A stretch of 64,000 bases of DNA from Paludibacterium yongneupense DSM 18731 (GTDB lineage Bacteria; Pseudomonadota; Gammaproteobacteria; Burkholderiales; Chromobacteriaceae): assembly GCF_000422925.1 (NCBI RefSeq), contig NZ_KE383957.1, positions 141,787 to 205,786 on the forward strand, in the 5' to 3' direction. Positions 1 through 8,279 of this stretch are shown here, in pieces (the stretch's first letter is position 1; every line of letters starts with the position of its first letter). The notes under the pieces are model-generated. The model had not been told where the DNA came from. It made no database searches and worked only from the letters and a program-made list of their open reading frames with translations. Made by a program: the position numbers and the translations under genes.

Positions 1-120
1 GGCGAGGGCGGAGGGTCCGCCGCCGCCCCAGGGGGTGAAACCGGCGCGGCGGGCGGTGCCGCCGCTCAGGGTCAGCAATACGCTGTTCTTGGCGTCGGTG
101 GCGGTGAGTTGAAAACTCAT
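1..120 (-). CDS. RHS repeat-associated core domain protein, N-terminal 40 codons (partial)
   Basis: The reading frame starts at an ATG at 120 and runs off the left edge of the window. The visible residues begin MSFQLTATDAKNSVLL and continue with LTLSGG. This matches the stretch just before the conserved RHS core (ATD-x-KNSVL-x-x-LSGG) that normally precedes a variable C-terminal toxin. The start overlaps the stop of the upstream RHS gene as ATGA, and AAGGAG lies 7 bases before the ATG, so it is a real, translationally coupled start. The C-terminus, which would identify any toxin, is outside the window. Confidence 0.7.
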   Translation of the reverse strand, partial: MSFQLTATDAKNSVLLTLSGGTARRAGFTPWGGGGPSALA

Positions 121-3100
121 GCTTGTTCTCCTTGCTCCGGCTGCGGAGTGTCGTCGTTCGCCGCGTCGGCGGTTTTCGCGGCGGGAGGGTTGCTGTCGCT
201 GATGCCCACCGACTGGTTGCCGATTTTAAGCATCCGCACCTTGCGATTCTGTGCCGGGACGAGTTCGTTGACCTGGATGCCGTCGCGGTAGTACAGCTCG
301 TGGCTATCGTTGCCGACCTGTTGCATGGCCAGGGCGTCGAAAGCATCGTAGCGGTAGGTCCCCGTCGGTACGCTGCCGCCGCTGCTCGTACTGAGCCGAC
401 CCAGCGCATCGTAGGCGAGAGTGCGGCCGGTCTCGTCCGTGGTCATGCGTCCGTTCGCGTCATAGCCGAGGTTGATCGATTTCGGGTAGGCCGAGTGCGT
501 GTGCGAAACCGAACTCAACTGGCAGGGGTCGGACGGGTTGCTGTAATTGAATGTCGCCGTATCGGTCGCCTTGCCGGTGCCGCTGTCGAACTCGGTCACC
601 AGCGTCTTGATATTGCTCAGCGCATCGTAGGTATAGCTTTGGCTTTGCAAAGTCTTGCCGTAAGGGTCCTGCGGGCGTTCCGTGCCGGTGCAGACGTACT
701 TGACCAGGCGATTGCGATTGTCGAAGGTGAATTCTTCGTCGCGCAGGGTAGCCGAGCCCTTGGATGTGGTTTTGTGGTGGAGCTGCCCATTGGGCCGATA
801 GCTGCTGACGATGGATAGTTGCGGGGTGTTGCTGCCGTCTTTTACCGTGCGCGTGGATTCCTGATTAAACTCGTTCCAGGCGATGGAGATGATGAGCTTG
901 CTGCCGTCGACGATGTTGGTCGTCGTCTGTGTTATCGGGCGTCCCAGGGCATCGCGTGCCAGCGTCACCGTCGCTTCGGGGTCGTTCAGGCCGCTCGGAT
1001 AGCCATAGCTGTCGTAAAGCGTGGTCGTCGTTTTGCCGGTCACGTCTGCGTAGGTCAGGGCCCGCCCGCCCGGCGACCAGGTGCGGCTCGCGCTTTTGCT
1101 GCTGCCGCTGAGCGGGGTGAAGGTCTCGCCGGTCAGCATGCCCATCGTGTCCCAGCTCATGCTGTCGCCTATGCTGCTGCTGATCCTGCCATTGGATACC
1201 GTGCTATCGCTGGCGCTGCCCATCAGGCCGGTGACCGCGTTATAGCTGAAGTCCTGCTGCAAGGCGCCGGCGCTCACTTGCAGGATCGCGTTGTCGAGCT
1301 GCGGGATGTAGCTGAAGTTCTGCTGGGTGCCGCTTGGTGCGGTGACTTGATTGGGGAACGGGCCCGCGCCGGTGTAGCTCGCGGTCGTGGTCCGCCCGCC
1401 ACTTGCCGTGGTCAAGGTGCGGCCGAAGCTGTCGAAGGTCTGCGTGCCGAGAGGGATGGCTTTGGCATTGAGCGGCGTGACGGCGATGCTGGCGACCAGC
1501 GCGCGTAGCGAAGACGAGGCGTAGCCGCGTGCGACGCTCGTGCCGTCGGGCAGGGTCTGCGTCGTTACGCGTCCGAGCGTGTCGTAGGCATAGGCAGTGA
1601 CGTTGCCGATTTCGTCGGTTGCGGTGAGCAGCCGTCCGAGGCTGTCATAGCTCTGGCTGGAGGTGCTGGCCACGGTACCGACGGCGTGGTAGGTGGTGAC
1701 CGTGAGCGGCAATTTCTGGATGTTGAAGTGCGTGATTTGCCAGCCCTGGATGGGAGGGTTGACGGTGCCCGCTGCGGCTTGCAACTGGGTTTTTGTCGTC
1801 TGCGCAACCGGGTCGCTGGCGCTCAACTCGACATGGCCGTCGCTGTAGCTGACGCTTTGCGCCTGCCCCCAGTTGTCATAGACGGTCGTCGCCTGCAAGG
1901 CGAGTGTGGTCGTGGTTTTGCCCGGCAGGTAGTCGTACGAGGTCGCGGTCAGCGGCCGTCCGAAGCTGTCGTAGGTCTGCGTGGCGAGGATGGACTCGGT
2001 GCTGCTGCCGGCGGGCTGTATCGTCTGCTTGAGCGTGCGCCCGAGTCCGTCCTGGTAGGCAGTGGCTTTGTTGCCGTTGGCATCGGTGGTGATGATGGCA
2101 TGATCGCTGTCCCGATAGCTCCAGCTCGTGGTGTTCGCGTATTGCGTGCCGGGGTTGAGCACGCGGCTCAGCGTGCGCCCGAGAACGTCATAGGTGTACT
2201 GGGTGACATTGCCCTGCGGGTCGGTGCTCGATAGCGTCCTGCCGGTAAAGCGCGACAACTGTCGCTGGGCGGAGGCAGTCAGTGCGTCGTGGCCGGTGAC
2301 GGTGAGACCTTGCGTCAAGCTGTCGCCCGTGATCGAGAAGGAAAAGGCGAGGCTGGTCTGCCAGGATTGCGTCTGGTTATAGTAGGTATGCGTGAGGCTG
2401 GCCATGCGACCGAAGTTACTGCCGGTGGTAGTGGTATACGTGCACTGCTCATTCGCGATCACGCTGCCGCCGCTGGACAGATCGAGGTAGTTTTTGACGA
2501 CTGCGAATCCGCCTGGAGTGATGATTCGCTGCCAGCGATAGGTCTTGGAGCGGACGGGTTCGCCCTGGCTCGTCGACTTCGGCGTGACGGTGACGGTCTT
2601 TACATAGCGGGTGAAGCCATAGGGGTCGGGCGGGCAGAGCGTGATTTTGTTCGCGCCGGCCCCCGACGTTTCGCCGTTGCTGCTGTAGTAAGTCCAACTG
2701 GTCACGGTGCCGTCCGGGTCGGTCTGACTGATTTGGTTGCCATTGCCGTCGTAGGCGGTCAGCGTGATCTCGGAGCGGTCCTGCTGGCCTTTCGGTTTGG
2801 AGGTGTCGGTCCAGGTAAGCGTTTGTTTTTTGGGAAACTGGAATTGTGGCACCTGAGAGTCGAAAGTTTGCCCGGGGGTAACGTAGTATTCGATGTCGGT
2901 GCGCTGGCGGCAGCTGCTGGTGCCCTGGTGCACCGCTTCGCTGATTTGCAGGTGCAGGCTGTTATAAGTCCGCTCTATCGTCATGTTGTTGCCGGAACTT
3001 TCGCTGTAGACGCGGGTTTCCGTGGAGCCATAGGTATAGGTGTCGACCAGAACCTGATAGAGGTTGTCGCTGTAACTGTTCCAGTTACTGGTAAAGGCGG

Positions 3101-4007
3101 CACCATTGCCTAGGTAATTGGAGGTTGTATAGGAATAGGTGCTCAATATCTGTGGCTGATTCCCGGCGGGGATTTGCGTATACGATGTCACGGCTGGCAA
3201 ATAGGATATCGGTGCGCCAGTTGGAAATTTCAGTATATTTTTGCTGTACACGATGTTTTCGACGAGGCCGGTGGGTGAGACCACTGAATTCAAAGCGGGT
3301 GCGTTGTTAGGAAAGCCGGGCGATGTGTAGGAAAAGCGCCAGATGTAGCTGGACGTGCCAACGGTGGCGGTGAGCGTACTGAGGCAGTCATTGGCGAGGT
3401 CGACCCGGACGCTGTAGCTTTCCGTTTTACCTGGCCAGAACGTCAGGGTCACGAAGCTATCATAGGTATATACCAACTGGCACAGTACATCGGTTGCATC
3501 CGCGATCGACATCAGGCGTACGGGGGTCCCCGCCCAGTTCAGGTTTAGTGTCCATCCTAGTGGGGTTGTGATCCTGGTGGGCAGAAACAGGTCATTACCG
3601 AAAGAGCTCAGGTACTCGATATTTCCGTTTTTATACGTAATCACATAGCCGCCGCCCGAGTAGCGGGCGAAGGTGAAATTGTTGAGTTTTTTCTGATTTA
3701 CGGTGGGATTGCCCGAGCTCGGTCCATTGTCTGTCGTCTTGTATTGTTCGCCGGTACTGAGCGTCAAAAACCGGTCTGGGTAAGAGTAGGAGGAAAGGCC
3801 CAAGCTGACTCCCTTGCCGAGTCCATAACTGTTGCCGCCTGCCAGAGGAGAATAACTGAGTGTAATCGGTAGTTCCGGCCCCAGCTTATTGTTGCCAACC
3901 AGTTGTGCCAGCGGAAGACTCAGATTGTACGTCCCGGTACGAGGGTCGACACCGCCTTGGACCGCGCTATTGAAATTTGGGGCTTGGGAAAAAAAACCGT
4001 TACTCAT
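117..4007 (-). CDS. RHS/YD-repeat protein (1296 aa), lacking the RHS core
   Basis: A very large protein with no obvious signal peptide. Its N-terminus (MSNGFFSQAPNFNSAVQGGVDPRTGTY region) is typical of RHS proteins that start with a VDPRTG-x-Y/LPL motif. From about residue 390 to 1250 it carries many YD-type repeats (for example YDSLGRLLTATD, YDTLGRVTTQTLPDG, YDANGRMTTDETGRTLAYDALGRL). These repeats fold into a beta-shell in known RHS and TcB/TcC proteins. The protein ends in an acidic, Ala/Pro-rich tail (TPQPEQGEQA) without the RHS core, which is encoded by the overlapping downstream gene. By analogy with polymorphic toxins it would encapsulate or deliver the downstream C-terminal domain; that role is inferred. 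Confidence 0.85.
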   Translation of the reverse strand: MSNGFFSQAPNFNSAVQGGVDPRTGTYNLSLPLAQLVGNNKLGPELPITLSYSPLAGGNSYGLGKGVSLGLSSYSYPDRFLTLSTGEQYKTTDNGPSSGNPTVNQKKLNNFTFARYSGGGYVITYKNGNIEYLSSFGNDLFLPTRITTPLGWTLNLNWAGTPVRLMSIADATDVLCQLVYTYDSFVTLTFWPGKTESYSVRVDLANDCLSTLTATVGTSSYIWRFSYTSPGFPNNAPALNSVVSPTGLVENIVYSKNILKFPTGAPISYLPAVTSYTQIPAGNQPQILSTYSYTTSNYLGNGAAFTSNWNSYSDNLYQVLVDTYTYGSTETRVYSESSGNNMTIERTYNSLHLQISEAVHQGTSSCRQRTDIEYYVTPGQTFDSQVPQFQFPKKQTLTWTDTSKPKGQQDRSEITLTAYDGNGNQISQTDPDGTVTSWTYYSSNGETSGAGANKITLCPPDPYGFTRYVKTVTVTPKSTSQGEPVRSKTYRWQRIITPGGFAVVKNYLDLSSGGSVIANEQCTYTTTTGSNFGRMASLTHTYYNQTQSWQTSLAFSFSITGDSLTQGLTVTGHDALTASAQRQLSRFTGRTLSSTDPQGNVTQYTYDVLGRTLSRVLNPGTQYANTTSWSYRDSDHAIITTDANGNKATAYQDGLGRTLKQTIQPAGSSTESILATQTYDSFGRPLTATSYDYLPGKTTTTLALQATTVYDNWGQAQSVSYSDGHVELSASDPVAQTTKTQLQAAAGTVNPPIQGWQITHFNIQKLPLTVTTYHAVGTVASTSSQSYDSLGRLLTATDEIGNVTAYAYDTLGRVTTQTLPDGTSVARGYASSSLRALVASIAVTPLNAKAIPLGTQTFDSFGRTLTTASGGRTTTASYTGAGPFPNQVTAPSGTQQNFSYIPQLDNAILQVSAGALQQDFSYNAVTGLMGSASDSTVSNGRISSSIGDSMSWDTMGMLTGETFTPLSGSSKSASRTWSPGGRALTYADVTGKTTTTLYDSYGYPSGLNDPEATVTLARDALGRPITQTTTNIVDGSKLIISIAWNEFNQESTRTVKDGSNTPQLSIVSSYRPNGQLHHKTTSKGSATLRDEEFTFDNRNRLVKYVCTGTERPQDPYGKTLQSQSYTYDALSNIKTLVTEFDSGTGKATDTATFNYSNPSDPCQLSSVSHTHSAYPKSINLGYDANGRMTTDETGRTLAYDALGRLSTSSGGSVPTGTYRYDAFDALAMQQVGNDSHELYYRDGIQVNELVPAQNRKVRMLKIGNQSVGISDSNPPAAKTADAANDDTPQPEQGEQA

Positions 4008-4095
4008 GGTACGATTCCTTTATCGAGGGCCGTCTTTCCTCGTCGAGACGGGGAAAGACGGTGTCAGACATAAAAAGCCGCTGGCTAATTTGATT

Positions 4096-5247
4096 TCATT
4101 GCTTGGGGTACCAGTCCAGGTACTCACCATCTGGCTTGATAACGAAGGTCCCACTGTTTCCGTACTGATCGTAGAACCTCGCTTCGACCGGTCCTCCCCA
4201 GACATACCAGCTTGATGAGACTTCAACATTTCCTGCTATTACCGAGTAACAAAGTCCGGGGTATGAGCCGACGTTATACATATAGCAGTATGTGCCTGAG
4301 CATTTTGATATATTGAGATTTACATAGACAGTGTATGGCGGGTTTACTGCGCCGCTCGGGTTGAAGTAATAGCTGAGGTCATATATACGTGATACCCACA
4401 TTCCATCATTTTTCCCATAAAACTCTGTCTCGTAATTAGGGTATTTGCTTTTTTCTGCGCTCTTTATTTTTCCAACACCGTCATTTATATTGAGGTAGTA
4501 GTTTCTTTGATAACTACCAGTCCAGAAACAATCTGAAGAGCAACCCCAATGAGGGTTTCCGCAGTAATATTGTACTGAGTCAAAACTAGTGTTGGCCTTT
4601 GTGTACAATTTTGCGGCTTGAGCTATGATTTGAATAGAACTGGGGTTTCCTGTGTAGTTGGCTGAATTTTCAGCTGTGGTGTATGTTGAAGCAGCCTGAG
4701 CTACGCCATTGCTTGTATGTGCTGGTATATTAATGCCGGCCGCTAATTCTGCCTGTGTCTGTGAATTAGCATAGACGTAAAGGTTGACATAGTACGTTGG
4801 TAGTCCTGATCTTGCGGAATCGTTGCTTGGTTCTGTGGCGCCTTCTGAATGGTCTGAAGTAATTTCAAAATTTGATTTACCAAATGCAGAGTATGACTGT
4901 GCGCCGTAATAATCACCAGGAGCGTTCTGGTACGATACGGTAACATTAGCGGAGTGCGAGTTTTTTGGGACTGTATTTCCAGCTGGTGCGAAACATAGAA
5001 AGACAGCATCTGCTACGTCCTGTTCATGTAAATTGGGCAAAGGTCCGCCATTTTCTGTCGTGGGGCAGAAAGACACAGTGATACCAATGGTATTGAGACC
5101 GTTGCCATAGATCGTTCCAGACAGGGCGCTTGAGTTGCCATTGAAATATATATTCAGGGTTTTAACCTTTGCAAAATCCTGCCAAGCGAAGGCGGAATTG
5201 GTATCTTTCAAGTCCGGGTTGGGACTGGTCGAAGGGCTGTTTATCAT
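4096..5247 (-). CDS. Unrecognised 383-residue protein in the RHS locus
   Basis: I do not recognise a family. The start at 5247 (MINSPSTSPNPD) is preferred over two upstream in-frame ATGs because AGGAG lies 6 bases before it. The protein is rich in Asn, Ser, Tyr and Gly, looks beta-rich, and has no signal peptide or membrane segment. It has several Cys in its second half, including a cluster around CGNPHWGCSSDCFW and CSGTYCYM, and ends GEYLDWYPKQ. The coding DNA is clearly more AT-rich than the hydrogenase genes to the right, suggesting recent acquisition. It lies between the degenerate NlpC/P60 gene and the RHS gene on the same strand. A secreted cargo, adaptor or immunity role is possible but unsupported. 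Confidence 0.7.
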   Translation of the reverse strand: MINSPSTSPNPDLKDTNSAFAWQDFAKVKTLNIYFNGNSSALSGTIYGNGLNTIGITVSFCPTTENGGPLPNLHEQDVADAVFLCFAPAGNTVPKNSHSANVTVSYQNAPGDYYGAQSYSAFGKSNFEITSDHSEGATEPSNDSARSGLPTYYVNLYVYANSQTQAELAAGINIPAHTSNGVAQAASTYTTAENSANYTGNPSSIQIIAQAAKLYTKANTSFDSVQYYCGNPHWGCSSDCFWTGSYQRNYYLNINDGVGKIKSAEKSKYPNYETEFYGKNDGMWVSRIYDLSYYFNPSGAVNPPYTVYVNLNISKCSGTYCYMYNVGSYPGLCYSVIAGNVEVSSSWYVWGGPVEARFYDQYGNSGTFVIKPDGEYLDWYPKQ

Positions 5248-5308
5248 GGTCATCTCCTGGTGTAACATTGCATGGCAGTATGTTCACTTGGTTGAGGTAC
5301 GGCGTGGC

Positions 5309-6145
5309 TTAAGGAGCGAATCGATGGTGGCGGATGATACGTTTTGGCCTGTGTAGAAGATCCCCGCTGTAGGGGGTTTGGCAACTGAGTTGTCCTGCCG
5401 GATGGTGCAGGACGCATCCCCTGTCTAGATACATGGCGATACGGGATGGATGGTTGGGATCGTCACCGGTCACAATGTGCCCTGCATCATGGTAAATGGC
5501 GATATGGGTCGGATTATTTAGATCGTCGCCGGTCAGGATGCAGTCCCATTGTTGCGGCGGCCCTGAAACTTCCTGGAAGCCTTCCGCGTGCATGTATTTC
5601 AGAAATGAATTTTCCTTTGTTACTGGAGTGCGTGGGTAGTCATGCAGTGTAATGCCGAGTTCTTGTCTATATATATCGCGGACTAGTGAATAGGCATCAT
5701 ATACTCCAGGGATCGGTGGGCGTCCGACATAGGGAAAACGAGTAGGGATGATAGTAATAATACGCATACCTGGAATAGTTATGATCATGGTCGGGGCAAG
5801 CTCTCGGTCGCAAATTTTCTGCTCTTCGATTAAATCAGGTGGAGAGCTTTCAGGGAATGTTTTTCCTGCGTAAAGGATAGTGGCCACCCTGCGCTTTTTT
5901 TCATATTCTTCGGGGTCGATTACGCATTGATGCTCTGGAAACGCCGCAATGTTTGAGGCTGCCACATTGCAGTATTGCGATTCATGGAATAAAATAAAAC
6001 CACATGACATATTCGGTAGTTGATTTTCTATATAATCCTGTATGATTGGTGGTAATCCAGAACGACTTGAGTGTGAGCTTGAAATTTCTTTTACCAAAGT
6101 CGATGACGATTGTTGTTCACTTCTGTTTGAGCAGTCGCATCCCAT
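5309..6145 (-). CDS. Degenerate JAB-NlpC/P60-like protein (probable pseudoenzyme)
   Basis: Paralogue of the next gene upstream (6317-7096). Both share a start like LPP-I-Q-x-I-E-x-LP, a JAB/MPN-like middle and an NlpC/P60 end, the arrangement of lambda-type tail protein K. Here the catalytic Cys is replaced by Ala: residues 149-156 read YDAYSLVR, against YDCYGFVR in the paralogue. The JAB histidines are also missing. Residues 203-223 and 224-244 are a tandem duplication (I-x-TGDD-x-N-x-P-x-x-IA-x-Y-x-D-x-G). An AGGAG sits 7 bases before the ATG. The DNA is AT-rich compared with flanking loci. Loss of the nucleophile argues against peptidase activity; a binding or immunity role is speculation. 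Confidence 0.75.
   Translation of the reverse strand: MGCDCSNRSEQQSSSTLVKEISSSHSSRSGLPPIIQDYIENQLPNMSCGFILFHESQYCNVAASNIAAFPEHQCVIDPEEYEKKRRVATILYAGKTFPESSPPDLIEEQKICDRELAPTMIITIPGMRIITIIPTRFPYVGRPPIPGVYDAYSLVRDIYRQELGITLHDYPRTPVTKENSFLKYMHAEGFQEVSGPPQQWDCILTGDDLNNPTHIAIYHDAGHIVTGDDPNHPSRIAMYLDRGCVLHHPAGQLSCQTPYSGDLLHRPKRIIRHHRFAP
5414..5539 (-). repeat. 63-bp tandem in-frame duplication
   Basis: Two adjacent 63-bp units (5477-5539 and 5414-5476) encode residues 203-223 and 224-244 of the degenerate NlpC/P60 protein. The copies share I-x-TGDD-x-N-x-P-x-x-IA-x-Y-x-D-x-G and are diverged. The first copy keeps the His expected at the active site (THIAIY); the second has Arg (SRIAMY). The paralogue has only one such segment. 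Confidence 0.8.
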
Positions 6146-6316
6146 GATTTTTCTCCTGCGCTAAGAAAATATTAGTGATAAATTTTGCCTGAGTTTCAAG
6201 ATGGTGTCGCTTCGCTTTCTTGCACGTTTTGTGCTGTGGTTCATTAAACTTGGCTTGCCTCCGAAGTGTGTGTTTCGTGGTGTAGACTGTTATTTCTGGC
6301 CTTATATTTTTATTGG

Positions 6317-7096
6317 TTATTTGAATTTTTCATGTCTGACGACGGCCAGCGTTTTTTGTTTCCACTCGTCGCTGTACGGTTCGCACAGACTGAGTTTGTT
6401 GGAGGGTTGATGAGCGAAGAGTCCGTCGCCGCAATAGATGGCGACGTGGTTGGCGACTTCGGAGTTGATCGCGATGATCAGTACGTCCTGCCGTCGCGGC
6501 TCCCCGCTGATCGCGTGAAAGCCGGCTTGTTGAAAATTGTCCATGATCAGATTCTGGCCATTGCGCCACCAGAACTCATGGCGCTCGTAGTCGGGGATCT
6601 CGATGCCGCACTCCATGCGGTAGTAGTCGCGCACGAAGCCGTAGCAGTCGTACTTTTCCGAGATATAGGGGCGGCCGAACAAGGGGATGTCGACCCGAGG
6701 TACAACGGTGTGAACCTGTTCCGATGGCAGCGAGATGATCAGGCGGGCGACCAGGTCGCGGTCGCAGGCCTCCCTGTCCGCCTCGGTCGGGCAGGGTTGG
6801 CCGTCGTGGCGGGTGACGACCACGTACAGGATGGTTCCCGTGGCCCTGGCGCGTTCATACTCGTGCGCTGCGATCAGACAGTCGGCCATAGGGTCGGCGG
6901 CGCCGTTGCGGACCGGAAGGAAACTCGTCGTGCCATCCTCGGCGATATGCAGCAGCCCGCAGGACAGGCTCGGCAGCGATGCTTCGATGTGCTGCCGGAT
7001 CGCGGGCGGGAGCCGCGAGCGTACATAGGGCACAAGGCGCGGACGGACCGGGATGGCGGTGTCGTGGCGGTCGGTGCAAAGCGTTGGCGCGGTCAT
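6317..7096 (-). CDS. JAB-NlpC/P60 family protein (C40 peptidase-like, 259 aa)
   Basis: The start at 7096 (MTAPTLCTDRHD) is chosen because GGGAG lies 6-7 bases upstream; the longer frame adds a Pro/Arg-rich stretch with no supporting site. Residues about 85-125 resemble a JAB/MPN domain (RHDGQPCPTEADREAC), but the usual H-x-H is only half kept (T-R-H). Residues 145-259 form an NlpC/P60 domain with candidate nucleophile Cys151 (YDCYGFVRDYY), His217 (NHVAIY) and His229 (LFAHQ). Family members cleave peptidoglycan stem peptides; lambda-type tail proteins have the same JAB-NlpC layout. There is no signal peptide, so export would need a phage-tail-like, type VI or RHS route. It is the first gene of the RHS locus on this strand. 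Confidence 0.8.
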   Translation of the reverse strand: MTAPTLCTDRHDTAIPVRPRLVPYVRSRLPPAIRQHIEASLPSLSCGLLHIAEDGTTSFLPVRNGAADPMADCLIAAHEYERARATGTILYVVVTRHDGQPCPTEADREACDRDLVARLIISLPSEQVHTVVPRVDIPLFGRPYISEKYDCYGFVRDYYRMECGIEIPDYERHEFWWRNGQNLIMDNFQQAGFHAISGEPRRQDVLIIAINSEVANHVAIYCGDGLFAHQPSNKLSLCEPYSDEWKQKTLAVVRHEKFK

Positions 7097-7113
7097 GGGC
7101 TTCTCCCTGCTCT

Positions 7114-7156
7114 GGCGTGCCGGTCCTGCCACTGACATGGCCATGACCGGCACGCC
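7114..7156 (-). repeat. Perfect 12-bp inverted repeat upstream of the NlpC/P60 start
   Basis: Arms GGCGTGCCGGTC (7114-7125) and GACCGGCACGCC (7145-7156) are separated by 19 bases. The repeat lies only a few bases upstream of the ribosome binding site of the NlpC/P60 gene, so it would form a strong hairpin in the mRNA leader or serve as a DNA operator. No T-run follows it on the minus strand, so it is not a typical terminator. Confidence 0.6.
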
Positions 7157-7401
7157 GGCGGGCGGTTCGGTCGTGGCGCCGGCCTGTCCGCCTCGGGCGG
7201 GGCCTGCTCTGTGGCGCTTTGTCTTCCTTGATTCCAGCCCGGGCGCCGTGTGCAGTTCGACGAGCGTTCTGCGCATGACGTACTGCGTGCCTGTGATCTA
7301 TCTGAAAGACATGCTGAAAATATAAATCGTTATTTGTTTAAAGCGATGATCGAAAAGGCAGTTGCAGAAATGTGGGATATGGGCTAAGCGGGAGGGGAGA
7401 C

Positions 7402-7425
7402 GGGGGCGCCGAAAGGGCGGCCCCC
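7402..7425 (-). terminator. GC-rich hairpin after the formate channel gene
   Basis: On the minus strand GGGGGC pairs with GCCCCC around an inner GCC/GGC stem, 14 bases past the stop codon of the formate channel gene. It is a candidate end of the hyf operon, but no T-run follows. Confidence 0.4.
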
Positions 7426-7438
7426 ATGCCGTGCGGGG

Positions 7439-8203
7439 CTATTCCTTGCTGGTCAGCGGGCTGAGAAAGCGGTAGACGCCGCCGATCAGCAGACCACCGC
7501 CGACGATGTTGCCGAGCGTGGAGAACAGCAGGTTGAAGGCGGCATCGGCCAGCGTGATTTGACTCTGGCCCAATAGCGAGATGGAGAACGTCCCCATGTT
7601 CGCGATCGAGTGCTCGAAGCTCAGGTAGAGAAAGATGAATACGACCAGGATGATGGATAGCAGCTTGCTGACGTCGTCTTTCACGCACATGCCGACCCAG
7701 ACCGCCAGGCAGACGACCCAGTTGGCCAGTATGCCCTTGACGAAAATCACGCCCGCCGTCTGGTGCGCCTTGTGCGCCGCACCCGCGTACAGCGCGTGGT
7801 TGGCCGGCAACTCGGCGATCACCCCGGCCGCGTAGAGCAGGCCGGCCACGGCCAGGGCTCCGATCAGATTGCCTATCCAGCACACGCACCACAGCTTGAG
7901 CGTGCGCGCGATGCCTACCGTTTCGCCGGCGACCACCATATACATGGTGTTGCTGGTGAACAGTTCGGCGTTGGTGAAGATGATGACGGACAGGCCGACG
8001 CCGAAGAAGGCCGAGGCGATGACTTTACCGAACGGGTTGCCCCCGAGGTTGTGCATCAGGGACCAGAATACGAAGCCGACCAGCGTCAGATACATCCCCG
8101 CCAGAACCGAGCGCACGATGTAGCGCAGCGGGTCGTCTTCCAGAGTGCGCGATTTCTTGATGCCGCTGGCGGCGGCTTTTTCAACCACGGGACTTTCTAT
8201 CAT
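7439..8203 (-). CDS. focA: Formate/nitrite transporter family protein
   Basis: A 254-residue FNT channel, the family of FocA and NirC, which move formate or nitrite across the inner membrane. Family marks include the pore region GVGLSVIIFTNAELFTSN (about residues 68-85) and FEHSIANM with the central pore His. There are six hydrophobic segments. GAGGAG lies 7 bases before the ATG. It is the last gene after hycI on the same strand, so formate rather than nitrite is the likely substrate: it would exchange formate across the membrane next to the hydrogenase that consumes it. The FocA assignment over other FNT members rests on context. Confidence 0.88.
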   Translation of the reverse strand: MIESPVVEKAAASGIKKSRTLEDDPLRYIVRSVLAGMYLTLVGFVFWSLMHNLGGNPFGKVIASAFFGVGLSVIIFTNAELFTSNTMYMVVAGETVGIARTLKLWCVCWIGNLIGALAVAGLLYAAGVIAELPANHALYAGAAHKAHQTAGVIFVKGILANWVVCLAVWVGMCVKDDVSKLLSIILVVFIFLYLSFEHSIANMGTFSISLLGQSQITLADAAFNLLFSTLGNIVGGGLLIGGVYRFLSPLTSKE

Positions 8204-8279
8204 CGCCTTGCTCCTCTTCAGGTATGGGCGGGGCTAGCCTGTGAGCCGCCACGGCCCGTCATCGTATTGATTGTAGCGT

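Larger units (their letters stand above)
7097..7438. other. Intergenic region between the RHS locus and the formate channel gene
   Basis: No convincing gene. It contains a 12-bp inverted repeat just upstream of the NlpC/P60 start, an AT-rich stretch around 7310-7350 that could hold the minus-strand promoter of the RHS locus, and a GC-rich hairpin at 7402-7425 just after the formate channel stop codon. Confidence 0.5.

Noticed and set aside
117-120. Frameshift splitting one RHS gene in two
   Set aside because: A good Shine-Dalgarno sequence at correct spacing before the second ATG supports a real coupled start, though resequencing would settle it.
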